From: Wurfbainia villosa
Taxonomy: Eukaryota > Streptophyta > Magnoliopsida > Zingiberales > Zingiberaceae
Direction of reading: 5' to 3'
DNA: 64,000 nucleotides
NCBI GenBank assembly: GCA_025175895.1
Contig: CM046004.1
Location: forward strand, 1,364,001 to 1,428,000
Positions within the stretch are counted from its first letter, which is position 1; each line of letters begins with the position of its first letter. The notes under the pieces were generated by a model, which saw only the letters and a list, made by a program, of their open reading frames with translations, was not told the DNA's origin and searched no databases. Both the position numbers and the translations under genes were made by a program. Positions 22,601 to 34,816 of the stretch are shown here, in pieces.

Positions 22601-23507
22601 ACTTCTTGCAATCATTCAGTCGAAGCTCTAGAATTTAGTTATAAGCAATCGTCTTTCTAAAATCATTTTTTTTGCTACATGTTCACATCGAATTCTCATA
22701 TAGTATGAATTTTCCTTAAGAGGAGTATTCTAAGTTTACATAAAGTTCAACATTTGACTATCGTGGATATCATGTATAAATTTTCATAAGGTACAATGGT
22801 TTAATAAACAACAAAGAATATAAAAGGTCAAGCAAATATAAAAGAATAAAATCAAGTAATAGAGATATAAAAGAGTATGTAATTAATTTTAGCCTACAAG
22901 ATTAATGCATCGCTAATAATTTTTTTTTCTAACTAAGGTATGATTTAAAATATTCGAGAGCAAGGAGATCATGAATTGCCTTTTCCATCATCATTCATCC
23001 AATTAATCCATAGGAATATTTAAATCGTAAAGAGAAAATCTTAATCTATTTTTTTATTTCAAAACTAAATCATCATGAATTACTTGCTTTTATTTTCATG
23101 TTGATAATAGTTAATCATGCACAAGGTCATTAAAAAAAACAAATATGAAAATTTCACCTAAATTGAAAGTTTTTGTTGTGATGCATCAACGGTGTGATGA
23201 TGATAATATTGGCAAAAATGACGAGAGTCGTCGTCAATGGGAGGCTGCAACGTTGATGGGCAGCGACAACAACAATGACATTAGCAACAATAGTGGAGAC
23301 AGGAAAAGCGATGACGAAAGGAAGGATTTGGAGGATTTTTTTTTAAATAACATTAGGTTGAGAAAAATAAGAAGAAGAGGCAACAGATAAAATATGATAA
23401 GTCCTGTTCCATAAGATTTTTATTTTTTTTTGGTAAAATACAAAAAAAAAATCACAATGTTTCAAAAATTATGATTAGACCCCTTTGATTTTTTCCATGA
23501 TATAACA
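19620..23507 (-). mobile_element. LTR G, copy 2, split by solo LTR H
   Basis: Made of 19620-19687 and 21892-23507. The right end CATGATATAACA and the adjoining AGGAG (23508-23512) are retained. The left end is deleted. The minisatellite of copy 1 recurs at about 22100-22400. Both copies share the same right flank, so this is duplication of one insertion, not two insertions. Confidence 0.82.
19688..21891. mobile_element. Solo LTR H (2.2 kb), inserted in LTR G
   Basis: Starts TGTTGGGTTTCCCC and ends ATAACTACCA, flanked by GCATG at 19683-19687 and 21892-21896. Copy 1 of the duplication is uninterrupted at the same place (7780-7785). There is no primer site, interior or protein-coding frame. The TGTTGG start and the AGGCGATTGCCTTAGGACAC block near the end suggest a Ty1/copia LTR (inference). 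The GC-rich stretch 20250-20460 has overlapping frames but nothing recognisable. Confidence 0.8.
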
Positions 23508-23512
23508 AGGAG

Positions 23513-23886
23513 TTTAGTGCCTACAAACCACATAAATCATTTGTGCCCTTATGATTTGTTATGCACTTGTTTTTATTTATTTCTATGCTACTATTTTTAT
23601 TTTTGTGATTGGGATCACATAAAAGAAAAGATTTTTTACTTATAGGCATGATTACTCTTCACCTCTCCCCCTTTATCATCCACCTCATGATCTCTGATAC
23701 AGATAGATAAACCTCAAAATTCTCATTAATGAAAGAATCTACTTCAAAAGATGTGAAAGAACTCATATCTTTTTATAATGTGAAAAATAAACACAAGAAA
23801 GATATAACTAAACATGAACCTCATAAGCCCTAGAATGAGTATTAAAAAAAATAAATACTTGTTATGTATGAGTTATGGATTGGAAA
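23513..23886. other. AT-rich flank in copy 2
   Basis: Counterpart of 9403-9779. No gene or element end is seen. Confidence 0.5.
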
Positions 23887-24200
23887 TGTTAACGCAATCG
23901 ACTTATGGTTAAGGTGGACCAAGTTAAAATTGGGCACGAGTTGAGTTTTGTTATTTGAATAATATGTGATGATGTTTGAACAAAATGTGATTGAGTGGTT
24001 CATCAAGAGGGAGATTGTTGGTCAAAAGTGACTATGCTCAATTTGATCGTGATGGAGATTATTGAAGAGAGAGATTATTAGTATAATCATCTGTAGGTCA
24101 GGTTGACTATGAAGGATGTAGGATTCGATGGAAGATAATTAAATGAGAAGTCAAGTAGATTAAAATTAAACAAATACTTGTCAGGCAGAAAAGTCCAAGT
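23887..24200 (+). mobile_element. Copia-type LTR J, copy 2, first piece
   Basis: Starts TGTTAACGCAATCGAC, matching 9780 onward in copy 1, and is cut at 24200 by element C. It continues at 58603 and 62246. The last five bases, CAAGT, are the left target-site duplication of C. Confidence 0.6.
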
Positions 24201-27071
24201 TGTCACGCCCCGAGAGAGTCCCCGCTAGCCAAAAATCCGGCAGCATCTCCCCCGTACGAGTGACAATACCAATTTTCATACAAGGCATACACGGCCACTA
24301 TACATCGGTCAACACGACCGGAACAAAAACATCTACACACGCGGATCATAAGGCCTCAGGCCAACCATCATAGTAAATAAATGAAGTCTATCACATCTAG
24401 ACTTACCCCTTCTGCCATCTGAGTAGGAACATACAACCAACTAATTGAATAGTCCATAAGGACACCACAAATATTCCCAAACTTCCACAAGTACATAACC
24501 AAAACATCAGGACCTAAACATATCTTCTATACAAAATCCAAAACCATAAGACCAATAAAACCTATCCATTTCAACGAGGGGGATTGACAATGACTCTCCC
24601 GACAGCCTTCATCCTCAAATAAAATAAATCAACGGGTAAGTTCAAAGAACTCTGTATAGTCGATATGCAAAGTAAGATATAGCTAATAAAAATCATGTCA
24701 CCCTCACATATAGGTAAGCAAGAAATAAATGCAAAAGGATCAGACTCACTGAATCTCCTACTCCGATATAGGAGCTTGTGTCCTACTATAAGAGATAAAG
24801 TCATCACCTTATTCGAATATGAATCCTGTATGCTTGGCAATCATATGCAACATCCAAGGCATCATTACAATAATGCAGCAAACACAATACAAATGCTATC
24901 CATGCAAAGTGCATGTCGTGCAAATGACATGAGTCACCCCGACGCTACCAACCGCCTCACACGCGATGGTGAAGCCGAGTGGGTAGGGCTATGACAACTG
25001 TGCACTCTGCCATCACTGCTCCTGAGTGACCGAGTGGACAGGATGCTGTCGGAGTACACCTATCTTCCTGCCCCAAACAGAGTGGGGGAGCTAAACTCTC
25101 ATCTCCCGGTGTCATAGACCAGAGGAGGGATCCCTGCCCGCTACCACGCTGCCTTATCGCTACCCATGAGCGGACCAGCGGAGTCTGATAGAGCAACTGC
25201 ACACACCCTCTTGATGTACCACTAACCCATGAGTGGCAGTGTGTGCAGGCCATGTAACTGGCTGCGAGCTCAACAATAATGGAACCCCGTCCAGCCAGTA
25301 TGCAATCATGCAAGATGGTGCATGATACTAAAGCATGTAAATCCAACTAAAAATACCTATCCGTATAATATGCACAATCAATAAGTGCATATCCATAATC
25401 CAAGTAACTATGATCCAAATAGAACAGGGAAGGTATAATCATAACCTATCACATGCATGTATCAAGTAGGCACCAAAAACATGCTAGGCATATAAACATG
25501 AAAATTATTGCAAGCTATCCTAACTAGCATATCAACTTGACTATATCTAAAAGATAAGTCAAAATACCCGCCTGCCAAAATATCCGCAAAAAGAACCAGA
25601 TAGTCACGACCGTGAACTTGCCTCGTGACTGAAACCTGCATAATGCATAACTATTGTTAAGCATAAAATACCATTCACCGACAAATCGAATACTTAATCA
25701 GTTTCTTACATAACCAATTAACCCAAATCAATTTCCAATTCCACTAATTTATCCAACCCTTACACAGTCGACCAAAACTACCCAAATAGAACACCTCAAC
25801 CCTCACAACCAACCCACTCAAAGTAGATCCATCCCACAAATCAAAATTTATTCGAAATCAACCAACAATCTAATCTCTACTGAACAATTACAACTAACCG
25901 AATAACACAATAATAGGACTCATAACCCTCCCTCCAATCACCCTCACTCACAGCCTGTAAACAACCGAACCGAAACAACCGACATACGACAAAAAGGAGA
26001 TAGTTCGAGATATACCTGCCTTGGACTTCCCCAATTCTGCTCGATTTGTCGGAAAAGACCACTGCCCAAAACCATAGAGGGATCTCAGCAAGAATAACCA
26101 CGACAGCATTTGCACTTAGGGTCTAATGTCGATCTTCCTTCCCTAGTCCGCTCTATTCCTCTTGCTCCAGCAGAGAATCACGGCCTCCGACCAGGACACA
26201 GTGCCAACAACACCGACCCAACCTTCCAGCCCGTCCTCGAAGGCCATCGAGGACGCCGACCATCGCTTGCAAAGGAGAGGCCGAGATAAACGAGAACAGT
26301 GAGGTTGCTCGGTGAGGAGGGGAAAAAGGTCCGGCGACGCTGGTTGCGGCGCGGTGGGGGAAAAGAAACAGGCACGGTGGTCTGTGGCTGCGAACGCGAG
26401 GAAGAGAAGGCGTTGCTCTGGCTCGGCCGTGGCACCGCCGGGGCGGCGATCAGAAGCGAGGAGGGCGGCGCGCCAAGGAGCGCCGTCATGAGCAACGACT
26501 ACTGGCGTCGACGACAAGGGGAAGAGGAGGCTCGGGCGGTCCTGTGGCCGCGGTAGCCGGCGTGCGCGGCTATGGTCGGCGAGGAAGAGAAGAACGGTGG
26601 CCTGGTCATCGGTTGTTGCGGTCAGAGATGGGGAGGACGGCGCGGACAGTGCTGTCGGCGACGGCGAGAAAGTCGCGCGAGAGGAACCATGTGCGAGGGG
26701 AGGCTGCGCCGACGCGAATAGGTGGAGGCCAACGAAATTAGCTTTAATTATAACCTAGCTCATTCAATTAATCAACGTGATTAATCCCTTTTTTTTTATA
26801 ACTAAGCTTGATTAATCAATCTGATAAATTCTTTTAATCGTTATAAACAAAGCTTCGAATTAATCAACTTGATTAATTCTTTTAACTGAGTCCTAACAAT
26901 TTTTATCCCGAAATTATTAACTAGGATACTAATAAATAACAAATTCCATTTAAATTCAGAAAAATTCCGGAAAAATTTCTAAAATTCCCTAAAAATCCCG
27001 AAAAATTTTCAGGATTATTTCTCAAATTTTTTGGCCATTTAATTTAATATTTTAAATTTTAGTATTTAACA
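24201..27071 (-). repeat. 3' LTR of element C (2.9 kb)
   Basis: In element orientation it runs from TGTTAAATACTAAAAT at 27071 to CTCTCGGGGCGTGACA at 24201. A TTATAATTAAAG box (about 26740-26752) precedes a GC-rich block (26740 down to 26140). An AGTCACGA/TCGTGACT inverted repeat (25602-25609 and 25623-25630) follows a 3' splice-site-like TTATGCAG. A stem-loop stretch occupies about 24960-25240. It is nearly identical to 55725-58602 except for clustered differences at CTG/CAG sites. Confidence 0.92.
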
Positions 27072-27083
27072 TTCTTCCCCACT
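27072..27083 (-). other. Polypurine tract of C
   Basis: The minus strand reads AGTGGGGAAGAA directly before the LTR start TGTTAAATA. It is the plus-strand priming site and confirms the 3' LTR border. Confidence 0.85.
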
Positions 27084-27392
27084 AATAAAACTTCGGTCCC
27101 CAAATTTCCTACTCAGTTACATAACGAGTAAGAAATACCACAAGTACTGAAAAATATATTTCACGTACCTTAAGTAAATAGGTGGGGGTATTGAGCTCGA
27201 ATCTTTTTCCTCAAGCTCCCAAGTAGCCTCTTCATCAGTGTGGTGACTCCACCCGATCTTGACAAGTCGCACAATCTTGTTTCGCAACTGTCGTTCCTTG
27301 TGATCCAAAAATCCGTACGAGAACCTCTGCATAAGTAGCATCAGGTTGAATGGAACCTGACACATCTGATAGAATATGTGTAAAGTCTAACA
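27084..27392 (-). pseudogene. Integrase C-terminal end of C, chromodomain-like
   Basis: The minus-strand frame at 27365-27117 reads VRLVKIGWSHHTDEEATWELEE-like sequence (in parts: VRLVKIGW and EEATWELEE). This is the chromodomain signature at the end of chromoviral integrases. It is the continuation of the integrase interrupted at 50485 by insertion of A. A frameshift separates it from the upstream piece, so the protein is broken even ignoring A. A conserved GDHV-type core is not visible beyond this. Confidence 0.75.
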
Positions 27393-29019
27393 CATACTGT
27401 AAGATACGAACAAAAAAAAAATTAAATAAAATAAAATAATAGCTCTTGCTAATTGAGAATTAGCTCATGGAATTTTTAGGAATTTTTTCCACATTAAAAA
27501 GGAGTTCATACGAGGATTTAAGCCTAAATGGGTATTTGGGTTAAACCTAGGTTAGCTTGGGTTAAACTTAGGCAAGACTTGAGCTAGCTGAAGCCATTCC
27601 ACCGGCTGTTAAAAGCCACTCGAACCCAAATCCGACCTGCATTCGTTTTCGTCGGCTTCCCGATCGCGCATTTCTTCCCTTCTTCGTCGCCGATTTTTTT
27701 TCTGCCGCGATACTTTTCCCGATCGCCGCCTTCTCCGTCGCAAGCAACGATCTCGTTGCCGCCTCCTGGTCATCAGAGGTCGTCGGAGGTTTCTGTGAGA
27801 ATATCATCGGTCGGCCCTCGAAGCCGATCTCCCGCCGCAGGATCGCGCCATAGTCACCGGCCTCGATTTGGTCGGGTTGTCGTCGCCAAGGCCAAGGGGA
27901 GCTCGATCCACACTATGCTAATAAATCCTTTGCTCTAGGGCGATTTTCGGTCAAGATCACAATTTCATCGAGGCTGATTGCAGTGAGTTCGTCGTCGCCC
28001 AGAGTTTAGACAATTGTTGTTTTCACCGTCTCCGATCCAAATCGCCAGTCGCTGGATTGCATAGCCGCCTGCCGTCGGTGAGCTATTCCTGTTGGGTTCC
28101 GTTCTTCTTCCTTGCGCTTTCATCATCGCCAGTCCTATCGGTCGTTTCTTCCTCCCGCTTGATGGGTTCGGTGAACCATCCTGCCTCAAAGAACTCCACG
28201 GCTTGGATTGCTCGCGTCTTCTCCTCCCTCCCGAACGACCAACGTTTCACCAATCACGCCACGACAACTTCACAAAGAACCTCGATCATCCGGACAGGTT
28301 CCTATTTCCCTGTTTTATGAGCTTGATCTAGCAATGGTCGTCGATCCATTAAATCCAAGCATTTCCCCATCACAGCTGCTTGGATTCGAGTTGCTTGTGT
28401 TAGTCAAATGATTTGCACGGGAGTGTATGCGCATTATAACTCCAATTTTGGTAATCTCATTCATACTTCGGTTGCTGTGAGTTGGAATGAAGTTAAGAGG
28501 TTCATTGATTTAAATTTAGTAGTATGTTGTAGGATTGGTGTGCTTGATTCATTTCTAGATCAGGGGAGTTGATTGGGACCTTGATATTAGGCGTTGACGA
28601 TAGATGAATTTTCATCGATCGATTGGTGATGATTCAATCGGATCAAGGAAGGAGAAGACAGCTAGATTTTAAGATGAGAAATCCAAGTGATAATGGGTTG
28701 ATCCGTGAGTGTAATAGATAGTGGTTTATGGTTGGTAAGATGTGTGTATGGTGTTTGTGTAGTGACCTATGATTGTTGACGTATTGCTATGTTTCAGCAT
28801 AGATTAACTGTGGTGATTTTAATGTGGGATGTGTATTGTAGGTGATACTCTGTTTATGCCCTGTTATGAGAGCTATGATTGGTTTTGGGTATCAAATTGG
28901 GTTAATTGGAGTTTCTACCTCGTAGACGAGGAAAGGATGTGAGTATAGAAACGATATAGTGTTTAGTTCCTATGTTTGTTGGATACTTGTACTTAATCAT
29001 TGTTGCTATTATTGTACAG

Positions 29020-29074
29020 GTTTGGGATACGAAGCGGGTCTGCGGCTGTGAGGATTATTCGAGTTTCGTATCAG
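29020..29074 (+). promoter_or_regulatory. Exon-like cassette with inverted repeat (LTR A)
   Basis: Bounded by TTGTACAG (3' splice-like, ending 29019) and AG/GTGGGTAA (5' splice-like, donor at 29075). It contains GATACGAAGC (29026-29035) and GTTTCGTATC (29063-29072), a 10-bp stem with one mismatch here and perfect in the 3' LTR (48496-48505 with 48533-48542). Splicing is inferred, not shown. Confidence 0.45.
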
Positions 29075-29612
29075 GTGGGTAATATCTACCTGGTCCGGTA
29101 GTTTTGATCAATTCCAGTGCATGATCTTGGATTTATGTTTATACCTGTTTACCTTAAATCCACTCTTATTTAATCGTATGCTTGTACTGCCTTGACCTTT
29201 GAGATATATACTCTGGTACTTCATTGATTATCTAGCTCGGATAGGAACTATAAAACCCTATTATGTGTTAGCTGATAGATGTTTAGTAAGTACATATGGT
29301 TAGAGTTATTTTTATGACCTCAGTTAGTTCTTGGGTTGCATCACTAGGTTAGGTGATGAGTCCAAATTATGAGGTCGGTCGTTGTATCGTATACATATCA
29401 GTGTGTTAGTTTAACGGATCTATTTATCTGTACATAGGTAAATAGGTTGTGATTACGGATTGTCGTGCATGCATGGTTGACTTTTGGTTGACTAGGTCTC
29501 CCCGTGAGTTAGGGAGTGTTGCGAGGATTTGTGTGTGAGCTATGCATCATTACATTCGACGACCGGTCTCGCTTTTGTGGTTGAGACGAGTCGTCAGTCA
29601 TCCTGCCTCCCC

Positions 29613-29974
29613 GGCCACTCGGGGTAGTGGTTGCAGGGTTGAGGGCAGAGCAATGTTGTGTGTGCCGTTCTCGGCCACTATGGATGGTGGTAGGTGGAGA
29701 TGCACACTTGGCCACTGTGCGGAGTGGTAGTTAGCGCACTCACCCACTATAGACAGTGGTCGTGTGATGTGCAGTTGTCCTGGGTGGGGTGCTCGTCTAC
29801 TCATGGGTAGGGACGGAGCAGCTAGCAGCAGGGACCCCCGTGTGAGTAGCATATAGCTCTATGGCGGGCTAGCTACTGTTTCATACTACCCAACTCGGTC
29901 ACTCGAGAGTGGTGGCAGCTGGAGTCGGGATAGTTGTCATGTCCTGCCACCTAGGCCACACTGGGGTCGTGGTA
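29613..29974. repeat. Stem-loop array in the 5' LTR of A
   Basis: Seven short hairpins spaced roughly 35-110 bases, each of the type CCACT-loop-AGTGG: GGCCACTCGGGGTAGTGG, CCACTATGGATGGTGG, CCACTGTGCGGAGTGG, CCACTATAGACAGTGG, CTACTCATGGGTAG, TCACTCGAGAGTGG, CCACACTGGGGTCGTGG. Stems are preserved while loop bases vary. Counterparts: 49091-49440 (A 3'), 38790-39087 and 47217-47500 (B), 60921-61276 (D). Confidence 0.75.
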
Positions 29975-31014
29975 GCGAGTGGGGTGCGCAGGCATGACCA
30001 TGCATATGCATTGCTGATATATATGTATGCATGTATTTGATATATGTTTTACATATGCCTGTGAGATGCTGCATTTGATTGAGCTATGATTGTTGCACAT
30101 GTTTGTTCATCATGATACATGTCATTTGCATTTTATTTACTGCTATGTGTTGAGCATGATACATGCGTTGATTCAGACAGTTATATGCATTTGATTAGCA
30201 TCATGTCATTGTGTGGTACGAACCTGGTTGTTAGTACAGGTGATCATATACTGTTCATATGTTGGAGTGTTGGTCAGGTATGGGATTGACCTGGTATATT
30301 ATATGGGTTATGTTATTGTATATCTGTCAGGATGATATAACTTATGGTGTTGCAGACCGTCAAGTACGTTGGTACATTACTTTATGTTCAGTTGATTAGT
30401 TTAGTATATACACTGAGTATGACTTTACTATAGTTACTTGTTATTAGATTTGGATATGACTGTATGTCTATTGGACTCATGTTGTATACCTGTAGATCTT
30501 CACATGTATACTTGTAGATCTATCCTTATATGTTGTTCATGCACTTTCTATATATTACCCCTGAGTTTATACTCACCACCCCAGGACCCTGGGCTTCCTG
30601 TCGCCCAGATAACAGGTAGAAGATTCCTTGGACGTTCGGAGCTCCGCCAGCTGATCCCATCTCACACCGGACGAATGGATATGTTTTCCGTGTTGTTGTA
30701 TCCTTACGGATTGTTGGTTTGGGTTTTTCCCTGTATTGTTTCCGTATTTGTGATATACGGACATATTGTATGTATTTGGTCTTTGATTCGATTTCTGTTA
30801 TGATTCTTGTCGTGTCAAGTCACTCCGAGTGCTGATTGGTCTTTGTATCTTGTTGATCTGTTTTTATTGTTTCATTTGTGTTTAGTATGTTTGATATGAT
30901 GATATCTGTATATCATATTGTTGTTGGGCCTACGAGCCTTGTATTAACTGATATGTTGCCACGTCAGGAGATGCCGTCCGCTTGCTTTTCTAAGACGGCA
31001 TACTCGGCGTGACA

Positions 31015-34000
31015 ATTTTATTGTATCGAGCCCTAGGTTGCGAAGTCCATTGATTTGATTTTGTTCGCATCGAGTTTTGCTTTACTCGGTTTGGTTCGTG
31101 AGTTCGGGATCCGCCGCTATGCGGACATCTCCGAGCTATAAGGATTAAGGTATGTTAACTGTTATTGCATATCCTTCTGTTGGCTATGCATTTAGTTGCT
31201 TATAACAGTGCATGACTTATAGTATGTTAATCAGTATTCGTAACCGTGGGTTGAGTTTAACCACGGGAACGATATGTCGAGGTTATTAGATATGTACCTG
31301 CTATCGAAAAGGTAATTGAGCCGACGATACTAGCCTAAAGGCGGGGTTAGGTAGTCACATCTCTTGTGGAGATCAAGGATTACGGTCCTAAGATTTTCAC
31401 TAATTATGTTAGTCGATCATTACATATGGGGTAATGAATCGAGTACACTATTGTATGTAGATAGTAGAGGATTAGTTTGAGATATTCATAGAGATTTTGA
31501 TCTCTCGAGATGGTCATTCTAGGTTGTATAACGTTGAAGGTACTTTTGAGTACTTAACTCGTGTTATACAGAGGAAGCTAAGTTAGTGATACCATTATCC
31601 TGATTTAGCGCAGACTTGGTGTAAGATATAGGAAATAACCTACGGGAAATAACGTATCACTTAGTCACAGTTCAGTGATGTTGTGAGATAGTATTTTCCC
31701 ACGTCATCTTCTTTGACTCATTGTCAGGGAATTCTTGGGCATCGAGTAGGGTAATCGTTTGGTTACGAAGGTACCATGCAGAGTCGTTAGACTTGCGAAG
31801 GTTACGACTATTTAATAGCCCAAGAATGTGATTGGGTTGGTTTTGACCACCCACGGGTTATCGGTTGACATCTTGATCAGGATGTTTGGATCTCCTACTA
31901 GATCCTATCGGAAGGCATTAGACCGAGTCATGTGTATAGAAATGACTCCGTAGCAAGTGTTTTAAGAGTTGGAGATTCGATAAGCATATATTGCAAGTCA
32001 AATTATTGGAATTAGAAGTCTCAGAATGTTGGATAAAAAGGGGCAAGATTAAAGTCATGAGTCAAGAGCGACTATTGGAGAGTTTTTTCGATCATAGAAG
32101 ACCGATTGCAGATTGTCAGCAGCTTCTCATGTTTATCAGCGAACTCAGAGGAAAGACTCCGAAAGGAGATTATGTGTGTGCAGTGCGGGTTACGATGAGA
32201 CACAGAGTCAGATTATCCGATGGACCATTGTATCTGTTTCTACTATAAGCAGCCGGTATCTACGAGGAGAGTATGTATTTTGAAGACTCAGTTAAAGACT
32301 ATGGATGATGCTTTCGAGCGGACGATCCACAACCTCGAAAGCCGAGATTATTACGTGAAGATTAGGTTATCACATCGTGATCTACTATCCCGGATATAGT
32401 TGGAGTTCTTTGATACTTTCATCCGAAGAAGTAAGTTACTCAAGAAGATCGATCCAAGACATCGCGAGAAGACTCGCACGCGCATAACAATTGTTACCTT
32501 CCTGCACGAGCAACAGCGATTACCTTCCCAGGCGTAGTTATGATTTATATAGAGGAGAGAGATTTTACGATGATAGTCGTATCTATGCAGATTCTCCAAT
32601 TGCATTTATACCTTTCACGAGAGATGGAGCGCATGATGTTCTGATTCTTCAAGATTATCTCGGATGTGTATCTTTTGCCAGTACAACAGTGTTTATCATC
32701 TCCAATGCAGTTGTTTCAGATTGTACCTCAGTTTCAGCAGTTGACTTCAGTTCCTCCATAATAGTCTTTGCATTTACATGAGCTCGGCCGTCCAGAACAG
32801 ATGTTGGACAAGTTTACATGATTACTCGAGGAAAAGTATAGAAGATCGAAGGATCGGTCCTTCGGGGTATTACTTTAGGTTATTCTATTTGCGGATATAT
32901 CGAGAGATACTGGTAGTTTACAAGTATCTTTGTCTAGAACATTCTTTGATAGGGTTCGAAGGGTTCCTATCGACTTGTGGGTTGATGATTTTTCTCTACC
33001 GTCAGTTGAGATGTTGATCAACAATCAAAGTCAAGGGATACCCTTAGCCTTTGCTAGACATACCTCTACTATAGACATATCCTTATGGATAGTTAGATTG
33101 TTGGAGCGTTGGTATACTAGGACTCTCGGATGTACGTATAATCTGAGATTATTTGGATATAGTTTTGGATAAACTCTCGAGCTTGCACGTACATGGGCAA
33201 GTAGAGTAAGCGATTGAGGTGATTTCGAATAGTCCCGATATTGGGGACCCTACGGGAGATGATTTTATGGGTATCAGTGTTGCTAAACACTATGGGAGAT
33301 TTATCTGCCTCCGTGTTTCTTCTTGAGAAGACTTGTAACTCTTTGTTAGAAGAGAGTCAGACCTCGAGTTATGCATCGATTATCGATGATGGAATGCAGT
33401 AGTTATTGTGAATGAATATCCTTCGTTGTGGATAGATGATTTGTTTAGATTAGCTAAATGATACCTGTGTATATCCTAGGGTTGGTCTACGACTGGAGGT
33501 TTGATATTGTAGTGACTTAGTGTCATACAATTATCATTGTCGATGTGATGATTGAGCTATCATTAGTATAGAGTAAAAAGATGCAGGTGTATAGAGCTGA
33601 TTGATAATGTTGTTAGACTTATCGACGATTTAGTCGTTTATGGATTTGAGGAATCAAGTACTCTTGGAGTATTTGAGATCGATTGTCATCATATCTGTGG
33701 ATGATATATTTATGGATATATTCCCAATCTTAAGGGAAGTTGTGGTTTCCCTAGATTGATTTGATGTTTACCAGAGATAAGGATAGGATGTTCTAGCGAT
33801 ACTATACCGTCGACTTGTTGGACCAAGAAGGTGATGGCAATCACCTGGTCGGAAGTTTGTGAAGCTAGGTTTCAAGGCCTAGACGGTGGCTGACTTTTGT
33901 GTCAGTGTTAGTTAATCCGTCCGATATGGATGGAAGGGTATTGTACGTAGATGCATCATTTCGGGGATTAGGAGCGATTCCGATGCAGTTGAATGAGACG

Positions 34001-34804
34001 TATATTATGTATATGCTAGTTGAGAAACTAGCGAGATTAGTCATTATAGTCTTCCAGTTACTTTCAGTTCTGTGTGACAGAGTGAATTTTGGACATTAGA
34101 TTAATTTCTCTTGTGAGAATAAATCTCCGTCTCTGGGAAGGATAGTGGTTCCCAGAGTTGCATTCGACTTAGGAAGAGTTGGTTCAGGAGACTCTTCATT
34201 CGAGAGTGATGATTTATTCGAAGTATATCCGAAAATAGTGAGTTTGAGACGTTCTTTATGGTGGAACGTCAGGTAGAACACGGTTGATTTCGTAGTTTGA
34301 TGTTGGGTATGCCAACAAGCAAAGGTGGAATATTGTGATCGGTAGGGTTATGTACCGTGATGGAAGCGGGAGCCTAGTACGTTAGACTGTGTTGGGAGAT
34401 TATCTAGAATTCGGAAAGGACTTGATAGGATTTGGGTAATCGATGATCGATTAGCTAGGTTTGCTCATTTTCTTCCGAGCCGTAAGATGGACTCCGTTGG
34501 ATCGTTTGATGGAATTATATCCATAGAGTATCCTTGGGTATCATTTCTGATAGTGATTCACGATTCACCTTACGATTCTGACAAAGTCTCCCATCGGTTA
34601 CGAGTATAGAGCTCCACTTTGGTATAATTATTACCTTTTAATAGGTCGGTTGAGAGTGTATATAAGAGCTAGAATGTAATACTCGAGCTCAGTACCCCCA
34701 CTTAGTCACTTGAGGTGTGTGACTTTTCTCCGGATACTTGAGATAGTTATTGTGACATCTCGTACTCGTACATGAGTCGGAAATTTGGGGACCAAATTTT
34801 TATT
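31015..34804 (+). pseudogene. Degraded gag-pol of element A
   Basis: A mutated primer site (TTGTATCGAGCC, 31021-31032, two bases lost from the canonical form) follows the LTR. No open frame exceeds 100 codons. The reverse transcriptase region is readable near 33375-33445 (C-I-D-Y-R, stop, W-N, then E-Y-P and I-D-D-L). An integrase segment near 34430-34500 corresponds to the W-V-I-D-x-R-L stretch of C's integrase. At 3.8 kb it is shorter than the 4.5-5 kb usual for gypsy interiors, so deletions have occurred. Confidence 0.75.
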
Positions 34805-34816
34805 AGTGGGGGAGAA
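34805..34816 (+). other. Polypurine tract of A
   Basis: AGTGGGGGAGAA immediately precedes the 3' LTR start TGTAAGATACG. The same sequence serves element B. Confidence 0.88.

Larger units (their letters stand above)
27398..31014 (+). repeat. 5' LTR of element A (3.6 kb)
   Basis: Begins TGTAAGATACGAAC plus an A-rich tract and ends CTCGGCGTGACA. Landmarks in order: TTAAAAG box near 27609; GC-rich block 27590-28340 with a GGTGAGC donor-like site near 28078; 3' splice-like TTGTACAG at 29019; cassette 29020-29074; AT-rich part; stem-loop array 29613-29974; CACCACCCCAGGACC and CTGTCGCCCAG blocks near 30580-30610; conserved terminus from about 30925. Open frames inside, such as 30438-30803, are LTR sequence and not genes. 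Confidence 0.93.

Noticed and set aside
30438..30803. Open frame of 121 codons repeated at 49890-50243 and 61728-62036
   Set aside because: It recurs because it is LTR sequence of A and D. The frame is not conserved in length and has no known domain.
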